Source of the DNA: Ehretia macrophylla
Taxonomy: Eukaryota; Streptophyta; Magnoliopsida; Boraginales; Ehretiaceae
Length of the DNA: 64,000 bases
Reading direction: 5' to 3'
NCBI GenBank assembly: GCA_037974665.1
Contig: CM075770.1
Span: forward strand, 98,935,350 to 98,999,349
Numbering within the stretch: the first letter of the stretch is position 1; every line of letters begins with the position of its first letter. The notes under the pieces are model-generated. The model made no database searches and was not told where the DNA came from. It saw only the letters and a program-made list of their open reading frames with translations. A program made the position numbers and the translations under genes. Positions 21,896-33,854 of this stretch are shown one piece after another.

Positions 21896-21907
21896 TGGTA
21901 TCAGAGC
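21896..21907 (+). other. Primer-binding site (initiator tRNA-Met)
   Basis: TGGTATCAGAGC begins two bases after the LTR end (21894-21895). It is the standard plant copia site, complementary to the 3' end of initiator tRNA-Met. Confidence 0.92.
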
Positions 21908-21976
21908 TAGGGCTTTACATATAGCTTAACATCTAGTAAAGTTAAGATCCTAGCAAATATTACTACATCTCCTTAC

Positions 21977-22285
21977 ATGGAAGGATATTCAACTAATAGA
22001 CCTCCATTTTTCACAGGTACAAACTTTGTTTATTGGAAAAACAAGATGAAGACCTACACTCATTCGGTTGATTATTCTCTTTGGAGGATCATAGAAGAAG
22101 GTCCTTTTGTTCCAATTAAAGTCACGGAGATTGAAAACGAAGATAGTAGCAAGTTCAAAAAGAAAACTTCAAAAACAAAAGATGAGTTTGATGATAATGA
22201 CATAGTCATGCTAACCAAGAACTCAAGAGCAAAGAACATCCTCTATTGTGCTCTAAATGAAACGGAGTATAGCCGAGTGAGTCAA
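21977..22285 (+). pseudogene. gag: SIRE-type gag, N-terminal part
   Basis: ATG at 21977 opens MEGYSTNRPPFFTGTNFVYW, the typical start of gag in this lineage, followed by an acidic linker and LTKNSRAKNILYCALNETEY. The frame runs open into the Tekay-type LTR at 22286 and resumes at 26018-26022 in the same codon phase, which supports the insertion boundaries. Downstream of the insertion a frame break appears within 30 bases. Confidence 0.88.
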
Positions 22286-22889
22286 TGTCACACCTTGACC
22301 CAACCCTAACCTAAAGATTAAGTTTGGACACGACATTAAGACAAACGGACAGAGTCTCCTCTGTACCGCGGGCAAACTAATACCTGTCAACTATACTCAA
22401 TAACAACATACAACAATACCACAATACCAATTAGGTTCCATTCAAGGTTGCATGATAGGTTTAACATTACTTCACTTAAGATAAATATGTACATTACCAT
22501 ACAAGCCAACTACTAAATATAAGTGATTATATAAGTGACTTCTATGCCTTACACTAGCTAGTTATAACTTTAGATACAAGTGCCTTCTATACATGCAACA
22601 TATACAAGACTAGCTAAGTCTCAAAATAGACTAGATGTTCAATATATCAAGTACAACTTCATATTACAACACATTCCGATCATTACAAGACAAGATCATC
22701 CAACCTCTAGCAAGCAAGAGAAAACACTTCAAACTTTTTCATCTTCCTGGGGAACTATCTCAGCTTCTCCTAAAAATGGAAGATAAAAGGGGTAAGCATA
22801 GACAATGCTCAATGAAGGGGGAGAAATACGAGGAGTTTTCAAAAACCTTTTCGGGAATGCACATGATCGCTACTCGACCGGCTTATAAA

Positions 22890-24280
22890 ATGTGCCCAAA
22901 ATAACCAAGTTTTAAAATCCGTAAGTGCACGGATTAATGTAGTGTAGTGTGCTTTGAGTGCGGAGTCGAATCCACAGGGAAGCTTGTGAGTTAGTAAGTG
23001 AAGTAGTGTGAGAAAGTGTTAAAGTGAAAACTTGATAGTTTAAGAATAGTTTTGAATGATTATGCTAATAATGTAAACTAAAACTAAGGATTGGTTTTGT
23101 CAGATAATAAGGAAAGGATCTAGGGATATGCTATGTAATGAGGCAGTTAATCTAGGCTCGGTATTTAGAATACTTGGATTCAATGCTTGGGTTAAGCTAC
23201 AAGCGTTAACCTAGCTAATTTCCTAAGATCAATTAAGTTCTAGTTACTACGTTTGTTGTAAGTGTCATTCTATATTAGAGTTCGTTATATAGCCAAACTA
23301 TAGATCTGTCCTTGTAACCTAGAGTAACAGGGCAAACTAAACTAAGTAATTAATAACTCCTTAAGTAGAAATTATGGTACAACCTATAATCTAATGGAAT
23401 CTATTGTACAACCTATAGATTCACTATTTAGCACAGATATATGGCACGAATGTAAAATAATCATAACATTAACTACAAGTGTAATGTATATGAAAGACAA
23501 TAATAAACTGAATAATACAAGCCATATATTGCATTTAAATCAAATTATCCAAATCCGAGACCATAAATTAAAAGACCGTCATTTACAATATCTTCCCCTA
23601 GATAAAAATCTACTAAGACATTATAAATAAATACAAGTTATACAAATAAAAGAAAGTCAAGAAAGGTTCCCCCAATTTGACGAACGTGTCTGAACACTGG
23701 GTTTAAGTAGAGGTCCCCCGTAAAATAGCTATTCGGGCAGAATTTTTCCCGAATAAGAACTACTCGGGCAGAACTTCTCCCATATTTGATAACTAAAACT
23801 ATATTTAACTCTAAAATAAACTTAAACTAATTAATAAAATAAACATTAAAACTAAAATTAATTCTAAATTTTCCACCGGTTGAGGGCCTATTTATAGACA
23901 AAGTTCTGGGGTGCGCTCGAGCGCCCAGGGAAGTGAGCTCGAGAGCGCTTCTGCTCAACCAATCAAAAATCGTCACATGGTCCAATCTGATTCTTTTGGC
24001 GGTCCACGTGGACCAATCAGGTACGCTCAAGCGCCCAAGGAGGTGCGCTTGAGCGCCCTTTGCTGTCAATTTTGACTTTGACCGGATCGTTTGACCAAGG
24101 CATTTTCAGGTATTTTTCAGTATTCCAAGTCCGATTTCGTGCTAGTTTTGTCCAAATTCTTCTTCTACGGGATCAATTCAACCACCGATTCTTGAGTCTA
24201 ACCCGATTCTCGACTTCATGACTTGCAATTTGAATCATTTCGGATATGGTTTGTTCACTTTTCGAGATCAACCTACATTG
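22890..24280 (-). mobile_element. Athila-like solo LTR nested in the Tekay-type LTR (ends approximate)
   Basis: On the minus strand the 3' end reads CCGTGCACTTACGG, then an AT stretch and GGGCACA at 22890, the same order of signals as the Athila LTR end at 6620-6652. CTATAAATAGG on the minus strand near 23890 is a good TATA box, about 1 kb before that end. A GCGCTCGAGCGC-type repeated word lies at 23910-24060, just upstream of or at the start site. The right boundary (near ATTGCA at 24280) and target duplication could not be fixed. No gag-pol is present. Confidence 0.55.
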
Positions 24281-26017
24281 CAGCAAAAGTATATAAGTGT
24301 TGCATTTATTCCACAAATTAAGATGCAAATGCAGTAAAAATACAATGGTTTAAGTGTTGTATTTATAGTTATATCAGTACATATGCCAAGCAATAAGAAT
24401 CAATTAACAAGTACACAATGAACTAGAATAAGACTTTAAGTAAAAGTATAATCATATTTTCCAGCATTAATAAACTAAATAACCACATATAAAAAAGATA
24501 CAGTTTCTTTCCAACCTTATTACTCCCACTTCCTTTGCTCCATTGCGATGTACTAGCGATATCGATAAATCTCTTATAACTCTGGGGGGTGTACTACGCA
24601 TGTACTCTACTAATCCTACAACCCAACACCCCAAGGCCTTTATCGAGCAAGCGAGTGAGGGAATAGGTCGCGGAGGTTGAACAACAAACCATTGGCAAGC
24701 CCATTGTTACCCAGTAGAGGCCCAACACATTCGTGCCGACGATATGGTTGCAACCATTGATACATTCAATATAACACTTTAGCAATCAATAAACAATCAA
24801 TCGATAAGCACATAAATGAGGGGACAAAAAAGTAGGTTGCCTCTCGAGCACATAAGCATTATCAATCAATATGATCAATATAACACACACTAATTCAATC
24901 CATAGCTCAAGTAAACCATGCATTGTAGTCATTCTTTATCAATCAACTACTAGCACATAGATAGTAACAAACTCACTTAGCAATTAACTTCTCATATCCA
25001 ATCAAGACAACTACATAACCAAGCCATAACTTCATTAAAGCTTGAAGAGAAAACAAGCCAAGCTCAAGCATAACACCTAACATCTAATGAAACGCTTAAA
25101 GACTCAAGGGGCAAAGGGGAGAGGTCATGGCTGTTGTTGCCACCATTGCCGACAATAGCAGGTCGGCGATTATCCAGTGCCAGCGCCAGTAGGTTAGGCA
25201 GTCTACCCGAGACACACACATACACACTTGCACAAGTCACCTTTTGGCCATAATTTTTCATGCATAGTTAGCTTTGATCTTTACTTACTATATATCTAGA
25301 TTAGAAACTTCACTAAGGCCTTAAATCAAACATTTCAGCTTCACTTACAATCATCAATACAAGTCTTTAAGCAAGCAACTACAACTGCATACAAGTTTAA
25401 ATACACAAGCAATATAAGGCTAGTATTTTAAACTTTACACACAATAGTTATCTTTGCATGCTCATATAGCTTCAACTATCAATTAACTAAACCAAAACAA
25501 GCTTGTTACTAATAATATATCAAATAAAAATGTACATTAACATGAACCCCTCACCTAATACTTGGAGAATTGCATGAAAATGGATAAGGCAAGGTTTGAT
25601 TTCACACTTTTCTTCCTTATTTTCTCTCTTTTTCCCTTCTTTTTCTTTACCCTAATTTTATTTCTATTTCTTTCCTTTTCTCTTCCCTCACCCGATCCCC
25701 TCTTGCTTTTTCTAGAGCTTTCTCTTGTTTTATTTCTATCATATCTTGGCAAATTGGGTTAAATTGGGCCTTAACTATGTTTTTGCAAGATTAATTAAGC
25801 CTAATGATCTATTTAATCTTCTTGTGATCCAATAACGCCCACTAAATGCACCTATATATTATTATCTATACAATCTACTACTATCAACATTAATTCCACT
25901 TACTTTAATTGTAATGTAAGTACACATCGATTCACATATCAAGAAACAAGCCAATTAATGCAAACAAATATATACAAATTAATAAAAATAAATATATTAT
26001 TGGGTTCAGGTGTCACA
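24281..26017 (-). repeat. Second part of Tekay-type LTR copy 2
   Basis: Contains the ACACACACATACACAC stretch near 25212 and the pyrimidine-rich tract at 25600-25700 (TTTTTCCCTTCTTTTTC). The small frames at 25555-25762 come from this low-complexity tract and are not genes. Confidence 0.6.
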
Positions 26018-26868
26018 ATCAATGTGCATTGGCTCATGAAATATGAAAGCTTCTTGAGTTATCCTATCAAGGAAAAACTCAAGTCAAAGATACAAAGATT
26101 AGTTTATACATTTATGAGTATGAACTATTTTTGGATGAAGTCCGGAGAATCACTAAATGAGATACATCAATGGTTTGCAAAGATTATGAACAACCTTAGT
26201 GCTCTTGGCAAGTCCTATCCAAATGAAGAACCCAATAGGAGGATTCTTTTTGCACTACCAAAGTAGTACAAGCCAAAGGTGACATCAATTCGAGAGTCAA
26301 TAGATTTCTTACAATTGAAAGTGCATGAGCTTATTTGCAATCTTGAAACTGAAGAGCTAGTCCTTAATCAAGAGAGACTAAGAGATGAAGATGAAAAGAA
26401 AGAAAAAAAAAGTCACTTGCTCTCATTGCATCAAAAAATCATTCAAGTAATGAAGATAAAAGTGAAAATGATGATGATGAAATGGCCTTACTTGCAAAGA
26501 ACTTCAAGAAATTCTTGAAATACAAGAAGATGAGAAAAGGAACTTTATCAAACAACAATTCAAGGTGGAAAGGCAAAGACAAATCAAAGAAAGAATCAAG
26601 ATGCTTCAATTGCAACAAACCGGGACATATGAAAGCAAATTGTCCAAAGTTAATCAAGACCAAAGAAGGAAAAGCCATGAAGGCAAGTTGTATTGAAGAT
26701 GATATCTCAACCAATGGAGAAAGTGAAAAGGAAGAAAAGGTAGCCAACATTGTATGTCTTATAGAGAAAGAGGATGATGAGGTATGCTCTTCTTCTAGTT
26801 CTAGTTCTTGTTCTTATTCTAGCTCCACATCACTATATAATGATGAATGTTCATTTGAAAAATTATAA
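26018..26868 (+). pseudogene. gag: SIRE-type gag, middle part with CCHC knuckle
   Basis: Picks up gag after the inserted LTR. MNNLSALGKSYPNEEPNRRI (about 26189) is part of the capsid, followed by a break and then RCFNCNKPGHMKANCPK at 26600-26650, the RNA-binding CCHC knuckle. A serine-rich run coded by AGTTCT-type codons follows at about 26790-26830. A stop at 26866 ends the frame. At least three frameshifts separate the pieces. Confidence 0.88.
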
Positions 26869-26883
26869 AACGAGTTTTCAAAA

Positions 26884-27393
26884 ATGCATGACAACTTTTT
26901 AATTGCTCTTTCAAAAATAAAAAAACCTCAAAAAGAAAAAGATGAGTTGAAGATTAAAAATATGAGACTTGAAAAGGAACGTGATTGTGCATATAAAAAG
27001 GCTCTTCAATACTACAATGAGAAAGAAAAATCTCAAGCAAAAATTGAAATATTTGAAAAAGAAGTTCAAAGCTTAAAAGGAAGTCTTGTAAAACTTACAA
27101 AAGGTAAATAAACTTTGGATAAAATGCTTGGCTCTCAAAAAATGACATTTGATAAAAGTGGAATTGGTTATGAACCATTCACAAAGCAAAAATTCTTCAA
27201 AAATTATTTTGTTAAAGCATCTACCTCTTCAAATGAAGCTTCAACATCAAAAGGTTTTCAAAAATCATGCACATATTGTGAAAGGAACGGTTATATTGCA
27301 TCTCATTGTAGGTATAGAAACATAGTTGGTAGAGATGCTAAAATTTATTTTTGGCTTAAGCCCAAATCGGTTATTAGATATGTTAGGGCTTGA
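26884..27393 (+). pseudogene. gag: Gag-protease linker with coiled-coil and second zinc-knuckle-like motif
   Basis: The first segment (26884-27111) is rich in K and E with heptad-like spacing, probably coiled coil. The second (27115-27393) has CTYCERNGYIASHCR, a C-x2-C-x6-H-x4-C-like knuckle with spacing altered from the canonical C-x2-C-x4-H-x4-C. Both are usual for the C-terminal part of SIRE-type gag. The stop at 27109 separates them. Confidence 0.75.
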
Positions 27394-27483
27394 CACTAAC
27401 ACATAAGGACCAATAAAACTTGGGGACCTAAAAAGGACAACAAGTGTATGCTTTTATGTTTTTAGGTTCCTCTAAGAATCAAA

Positions 27484-27925
27484 TATGAAAGAAGTTGGGT
27501 CATTGATACTGGATGCTCAAGGCATATGACTATATACACATCTCTCTTCTATGAGCTCAACAAGAAAATCAAAGGAAACGTGAGCTATGGAGACAATGGA
27601 AAAGGTAAAATTATTGGAAGAGGTAGCATTGGTGATGAACATTCAATATCTATCCATAATGTGCTACTGGTGAAAGGTTTGAAACACAATTTGTTTAGTG
27701 TGAATCAATTTTGTGACAATGGGTATAGAGTTGAATTTAAGGTTTCTTGTTGCATTGTATATGATAGCTTGGACAAAGTATTGTTTGTTGCAAATAGACT
27801 TGGCAATGTTTATACCATTAACTTTAAGGATCTTTAGCTTGGACAAAGTATTGTTTGTTGCAAATAGACATGGTAATGTTTATACCATTAACTTTAAAGA
27901 TCTTACATGCCAAAATATTAATTGC
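27484..27925 (+). pseudogene. pol: SIRE-type protease with 70-bp tandem duplication
   Basis: SWVIDTGCSRHMT at about 27492 contains DTG, the aspartic protease active site. The domain continues with LLVKGLKHNLFSVNQFCDNG. A 70-bp stretch is repeated (unit starts AGCTTGGACAAAG at 27766 and 27836), which brings in a stop at 27835-27837 and shifts the frame. Confidence 0.88.
27766..27905 (+). repeat. 70-bp tandem duplication in protease region
   Basis: Two adjacent copies differ by only a few bases (for example GACTTGGC against GACATGGT), spaced exactly 70 bp. Confidence 0.9.
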
Positions 27926-27937
27926 TTAAAATGAATG

Positions 27938-28860
27938 AAGACTCTTGGTTATAGCATAGAAGATTAGGACATGCAAGCATCAACTTACTCACTAAACTTT
28001 CTAGAAAAGAGCTTGTAAAAGGTCTTTCTAAAACTAAGTTTAAAAAAGATCATTTGTGTGATTCATGTCAATTTGGAAAGTAACATAAGACATCTTTTAA
28101 ACCCATAAACAAAGTAACTACATCTAAAGCATTACAAAAACTTCATATAGACCTTTTTGGACCAATGGATGTGACTACCTTAGGAGGATCAAGATATATC
28201 TATATTATTATAGATGACTATACTAAGTATACTTGAGTTATGTTTTTGTCCCATAAAATGAAGCCTTCTATGAATTTGCAAAATTATGCAAAAGAGTGCA
28301 AAATGAGAAAGGCTATTTTATTACTTGCATTCATAGTGATCAAGACGCGAAATTTATAAATTCATCTTTTGTGAATTTTTTTGAACAACATGGCATTGAG
28401 CATAACTTTTGGCTCCTAGAACTCCTCAACAAAATAGGGTAGTTGAAAGGAAGAATTGAACATTACAAAAAATGGCAAGAACCATGTTAAAAGAAAAACA
28501 ATCTGCTTACATACTTTTGGGGTGAAACCGTTAATACGGCTTGCTATGTACTTAATAGAGTCTTAATCAGACCTTTTCTTAAAAAGACCCCTTATGAATT
28601 ATGGAAAGGACGAATACTATTGTTGCATACTTTTAGAGTGTTTGGTTGTAAATGCTTTATCTTAAACACCAAAGACCATCTCGGAAACTTTGATACCAAA
28701 TTCAATGAAGGATTATTTCTTGGTTACTCAAATAGGAGTAAGACATATAGAGTATATAACAAAAGAACTCTAGTTGTTGAAGAATCAATGCATGTGAATT
28801 TCAATGAAGCTAATCATTTTGTGTCGAGAAAGAATGATAATGATGTAGGTATTCAATAGT
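27938..28860 (+). pseudogene. pol: SIRE-type GAG-pre-integrase and integrase
   Basis: RRLGHASINLLTKLSRKELV at about 27958 belongs to the pre-integrase finger, and HLCDSCQFGK to its CxxC half. LHIDLFGPMDV and YIYIIIDDYTKYT (28140-28235) hold the catalytic-core motifs, including the first catalytic aspartate. The C-terminal part (28620-28859) has TFRVFGCKCFILNTKDHLG and FLGYSNRSKTYRVYNKRT. Stops near 27934, 28082 and 28236 make it inactive. Confidence 0.85.
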
Positions 28861-30099
28861 TGAGAATCAAAATCAACCTATCACTTCAAAACAAGGAAAT
28901 GAGGCATCTTCAAGTGATCCAAAGAATTCATCAAATGAAGGACACCAACAAACATCGAATGCAAAAGATCAACCAATGTCAAATGACCAACCTACTTCAA
29001 CCAATCAAGACTTACCAAGGTGTTGGAAGTTTGTGAAAGATTATCCAAATGATCAAATCCTAGGTGGTCAATCCAAAGGTGTAAGAACTCGTTCTGACTT
29101 AAACACTTTTTGTGAACACATTGTATTTTTTCCCAAATTGAGCCTAAAAATGTGAAAGAATTCTTATTACATGATGATTGGATAATGGCTATGCAAGAAA
29201 AGCTTAATCAATTTGAAAGAAACAAAGTTTGAAAAATTGTTGAAACACCAAAGGACTATGCCATAATTGGTTCTAAATGGGTGTTAAAAAATAAACTAGA
29301 TGAATCCGAAATAGTCACTAGAAATAAGGCAAGGTTAGTAGTTCAAGGCTATAATCAAGAAGAAGGAATAGATTATGATTCAACATTTGCACCTGTGGCG
29401 AGATTAGAATATATTCGCATGCGTCTTGTTTTTGCATGTTTTATGAACTTCAAATTATTTCAAATGGATGTCAAAAAGGTCTTTTTAAATTAAATTTTTC
29501 AAGAAGAAGTATATGTAGAACAACATTTCGGATTTGACGATCCAAATTCATCTAATCATGTCTTTAAACTTGAAAAAGCCCTTTATGGATTGAAAAAAGC
29601 TTATAGGGCTCGGTATGATAGATTAAATGGATATCTTCCTGAAAATGGATTTACTAGAGGTAAATTAGATTCAACTTTATTTGTCAAAAGAAAAAGTGAA
29701 AATATTTTACTTGTGCAAACATATGTTAATGATATTATCTTTGGTGATGAATTTTTTTGTGATTATTTCTCTAAGTGTATGCATAAAGAGTTTGAGATGA
29801 GCATGATAGAAGAATTGAATTTCTTCCTTGGAGTTCAAATCAAGCAAACAAATGAAGGCATTTTCATTAATCAAGCCAAGTACACAAGGGAACTCATCAA
29901 AAAATTCGGGCTTGAAACCGCCAAAGAAATTAGCACACCAATAAGAACATCAACCAAACTAGACAAAGATGATAAAGGTAAATTGGTTGATGAAAAGAAG
30001 TATCGAGGTATGATCGGAAGCCTTCTATATTTAACTACATCTAGACTTGATATCATGTTTGATGTGTACTTCAATCCAATCCTAAAGAATCGCACCTAA
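28861..30099 (+). pseudogene. pol: SIRE-type reverse transcriptase with YVND in place of YVDD
   Basis: A poorly conserved linker occupies 28861-29150. The fingers and palm follow: KARLVVQGYNQEEGIDY (about 29325), DSTFAPVARLE, LFQMDVKKVFLN (first catalytic Asp) and FKLEKALYGLKKAYRARY. The catalytic box at about 29722 reads TYVNDIIFG: the first of the paired aspartates is asparagine, which by itself would abolish polymerase activity. EFEMSMIEELNFFLGVQIKQ and the thumb follow. Stops at 29232 and 29491 and a break near 30090 add to this. Confidence 0.9.
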
Positions 30100-30549
30100 A
30101 TGCAGTAAAAAGAATTATTGGGTATCTTAAAGGCTCGTTTGATTTAGGACTTTGGTATCCAAACGGCACATCTTTTGTTCTGACAGGATATTCTGAAGTC
30201 GACTATGCAGTTGATAAAAAAAAGTACTAGTGGTAGCTGTCAATTTCTAGGTCATTTTTTAATCTCATGGTCTAGTAAAAAGCAAAATCGTGTTGCCTTA
30301 TCCACAACTGAGTCCGAATATATATCCGTCGGAAATTGTGTTGCCTAAATACTGTGGATGAAACAAAACTTGCTTGACTATGGCCTTGAATATAATCATG
30401 TTCCCATTAGATGTGATAACACAAGTGCTATTAATCCCACCAAAAATCTGATATTTTCACTGAACCATTGCATGAAAATCAATTTTGTGAAAATAGGAGA
30501 GAATTGGGCATGCAAAACTTTTGATAAAACATCAAAAATGGCTCATTAG
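30100..30549 (+). pseudogene. pol: SIRE-type RNase H
   Basis: Shows YSEVDYAV (first acidic block, A-D replaced), STSGSCQFLGHFLISWSSKK, ALSTTESEYISVG (second acidic block) and IRCDNTSAINPTKN (third). The frame changes near 30225 and stops at about 30346. It would degrade RNA in the RNA:DNA hybrid during reverse transcription. Confidence 0.85.
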
Positions 30550-30857
30550 ACCAGCGAGTCGAGTGTGAGTCGGTCGAGTCCTCATCCAAATCCCTCGACC
30601 GACTCATCTAGTACCAGTCGGTCGAGTCAACCGGTCGAGTGTCTCAACTGACTCACTCGATTAACTTAGACGGATTTTAAAGATATGAAAGGGTTTCTCT
30701 CTTATTCAAACAAATTTTCTCAAAAACCCTAACCCCCAAATCAATTTCTCTTTAAAAGCACTCATTTTTTCACCGATTAAACTCAAAATTGAATCAGTAG
30801 AAAGATTACCCGCTTCATAAAACCCCATATTCTTGCATTGTTTCTTCAAAAATTATC

Positions 30858-31309
30858 ATGGTTAATACAATGGCAAAATCTTCAAGCAACAAACGTGGTA
30901 GAATCAATCATCCTCAAGCTCGCACTCCTCCACCACCTTCAATGCCTCAAGAAAGACCGGGTAATGAAACACTCTACAAATGCACTGTTCTTTTGCTAGA
31001 AGCTATTATGGATTCCGCCTTTAAAGGTATCAATATTGTGTCCCTACTTATTTTTCAAGGTTGGAATACTTTTGTGCATCTCAATTGTGAAATTTATCTG
31101 GATCTAGTACGTGAATTTTATGCCATATTAAGAGAAGGGGACGGGTATGATAGACATTCTCTTATTAATAATGTTTGGGGTCAAGAGATTAAGTTAAATG
31201 AAGAAGTTTTAACTCAATTGTTTGATATTCCTAATAAGGGTCAAAAGTATTATATTGCAAAAGGATGGCCTGAGATAACTATGGCTAATGATGATGTTAT
31301 GATTGCTTG
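30858..31309 (+). pseudogene. Env-like ORF of SIRE-type copia, N-terminal part
   Basis: An extra ORF follows RNase H and about 300 bases of leader. From ATG 30858 it reads a basic, Ser/Pro-rich start (KSSSNKRGRINHPQ, TPPPPSMPQERPG) and then a domain with FVHLNCEIYLDLVREFYAIL and EVLTQLFDIPNKG. This pattern, 'lvreFYa.l ... l..lfdipn.G', is the putative plant transposon protein domain seen in env-like ORFs and in many plant repeats; I name it from memory of the pattern. It is cut at 31309 by a solo LTR and continues at 33855. Function is unknown in this family. Confidence 0.7.
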
Positions 31310-33854
31310 TGTCACGCCCCGACCCCGACCCCGACCCTGACCCCGACCCCGACACCGACCCCGACCCATTGTTAGGCTAAGGCCGAAACATGATGTTTGT
31401 AACACTTATTCCAGAGATTAATAACTTAATGGTCTTAAAACCTGTGAGTATTAATTTGATAACCTGTACATCCATTTTAAATACCATAAGAAGATTGAAA
31501 AGACTTCCAAAAATTCTTCCAAAATATCGGCCTTAAAGGATTATATCACCCTGTTACGTAATTACAAGACTTGAATTCATACATTCTATCATCCCAAAGT
31601 TAGGTCTCATAAGATTAATAACTTAACTTAACTAGGTGTCTAATAAACCAAAAGAATATTACAGCATAATCAATTGAATAATTTACAAAATCATCTATTT
31701 ACAACAAGAAGTTCATCTTCATAGGCAAGTGCGTAGATCAACTAGGATAGAAATCCATCACAACACATCAAAATAGCTTGCAACCACATGACAGCTTGCT
31801 CGACTAATCGTCACCTGAAATTGTTAGAAAGAGGGGTGAGCTAGATCCTCGCTTGTAGCTCAGTGAGGAGGAAAATAAGAAAGGGTTTTCACAAACGTTT
31901 TATCTTTCCGTAATCAGTTTGATAAATCATGTCATGCATCTAACCAAGCAAACTATCCTTAACACAAGCCTTCAATCAACAATGAGATGGTCGAGATATA
32001 CCGGCAAACCCAGAGGTCCCGTCACTTCCTCTATTAATAATGGTTACAAGATATACAATCAAGCTTTAGTAACATTTAACAACCTAGCTCTTCCAAGATA
32101 TCACTGGGTCCCGACCCATAGGAGGATCAATGAATCTTGGAAGAGAAAGGATGAAAACATTTGGTAGGCGAGATATACCAGCAAGCCCTACCTCTGATTG
32201 GAGGTCTCGTTACTACCTCGGTAGGCAAGATATATTGGCGAGCCCGTTGCTGCCCGGAGGTCTCGTTGCTACCGCATTTATTAATGGTTCCAACCGACAC
32301 GCGCATTTATAATTCATATACATCTACATAAGCTAGAAAGTTTAGTTATTCATATAGCATATTCGAGTACATTCTATATTTCGCATCATCTAACGTGTCA
32401 AGCATTTATTATGCACTCGTATGGACATATAACACACATAATATCTAGCTTGTAAGCTCCCTTAGTATTAGCACATAATAACAAGAATTTGCAAGTTAAC
32501 CACTCAAACAATATCATCTACCAATAGCACACACTAAACACACCAACAAATCCAATACTCCTACATTATCCTAACTTAGGAGTTAAATTTTTCTACATTT
32601 CCAAACTCCAATTAATCTTCTTTTGGGTATAAAATCGAAGCTTTTCGAATGTAGATAACTCTAGAATCAAACAGAACTCAATTCGGAGTTGAATTGAGTG
32701 AGATATGGCGTCCGAAAATTCACTGTGCAAATCTGTCAAAAATCCGGTCGAGTAAATCCGGTTGAGTAACTCGACCGGATCTACTCTTCCAGATGAGTGG
32801 TAGTGAGCATCCAGACGAGTAAATCCGGTCGAGAAACTCGACCGGATCTACTCTTCCGGATGGAGATCCGAGAACACAAAAATATGGCATTTTTGCTCTT
32901 TTTTGCTTGCTATCTTGCCTTCAACTCAACCAAACCTTTTGCACACTTAAAGAGGTCTTTTAGGCAACATTCTTAAGCTCAAGAACAACACCATAGCATT
33001 CTCAAATCAAACAACAACCCAAGAACACTTCAAGAATTCTCAAAAAAACCTCAAGAACACCTACTAAGCATCAATGTGCTTGGCTTCCAATTCCTACCTT
33101 ACCTACAAGTTAACCTAGCTCTATTCAAGCAAGAATCATCACACAACTCATAAATTCCAATTCGTTAGATCAAACCCTAGTTCAATATACAAGATAAGCC
33201 TCAAACCTTGCAATAAATCCACACATATTCATTATCAAACATATTCATAACCAATATCATGTCCAATACATAATTAAAACTCATCAATCAAGCATAATAT
33301 GCCTTTGTAAAACATTTATAAAACTTCCCTCACCTTTGCTCTTGAGTTCTAGATGGAAATGAAGCAAGAAATACATGAAGCTAGCTAGAAGGTGTAAGTA
33401 ATGGCTTGAAAATGGTTGCAATCTCTTCTCTTTCCTCCTCTTCTTCTTCCTTTCTTCTCTTCTCTCTCTCTGATCGTGGGGTGTGTGTGTTTTCTGTGTT
33501 TTGTGTGTATGTTGTGTGTGTAGTATTTTTGTGTGTGTATGTGGTGTAATATGTGTGTATAGAGAGGATATTTTAGTTTAGTTTCCAAAAGACCACCTTA
33601 CCCCCCAACTAAATGTACTACTACTAGTTTGCCCTTTTAGTTGATTCCCAACTATTTGGTTAGCTATTATAGTGTAGTAAATTCTAATTATCACCTACGA
33701 CAATGAAGACACGTAAATGCACGTAAAAATATAATGCACGTCAAACGAGACAAACGCACGTTAAATAATGTAAATGCATATTAAATGATGCAAAAATACA
33801 TGAAATGCTATAAAATGTATACGGATCTATACTAGCTTGGTACGGGGTCTCACA
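31310..33854 (-). mobile_element. Solo LTR, Del/Tekay-type gypsy, copy 3
   Basis: 2545 bp, TGTCACGCCCCGACCCC to ACGGGGTCTCACA, with target duplication GCTTG on both sides (31305-31309 and 33855-33859). Minus orientation: the phrase CTCAGTGAGG (about 31860) is the reverse complement of CCTCACTGAG. TAGATAACTCTAGAATCAAA at 32651 is also present in the unit at 41270, showing one family. The first 60 bases contain a CCCCGA hexamer expansion. Confidence 0.85.
31315..31368 (+). repeat. CCCCGA hexanucleotide tandem tract
   Basis: About nine CCCCGA-type units with single changes (CCCTGA, ACCGAC), at the very tip of the solo LTR. The other units of the family have at most one or two copies here, so it is a local expansion. 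Confidence 0.85.

Larger units (their letters stand above)
22286..26017 (-). mobile_element. Solo LTR, Del/Tekay-type gypsy, copy 2 (contains another LTR)
   Basis: Plus-strand ends are TGTCACACCTTGACCC and GGGTTCAGGTGTCACA. Flanks are GTCAA (22281-22285) and ATCAA (26018-26022), a target duplication with one mismatch. The orientation is minus: family phrases such as CAAGCGAGTGAGGGAATAG (about 24648) read as the reverse complement of TCCCTCACTCGC in the plus copy at 45414. Removing the inner LTR (about 22890-24280) leaves about 2.3 kb, like the other units. Confidence 0.75.

Noticed and set aside
25555-25762. Overlapping 65-codon frames on both strands
   Set aside because: They lie in a pyrimidine-rich tract of a solo LTR; composition explains the open frames.
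33385-33588. Minus-strand frame rich in His and Thr
   Set aside because: It comes from the TG/AC-rich stretch of the Tekay-type LTR, also present in the sister units without an open frame.
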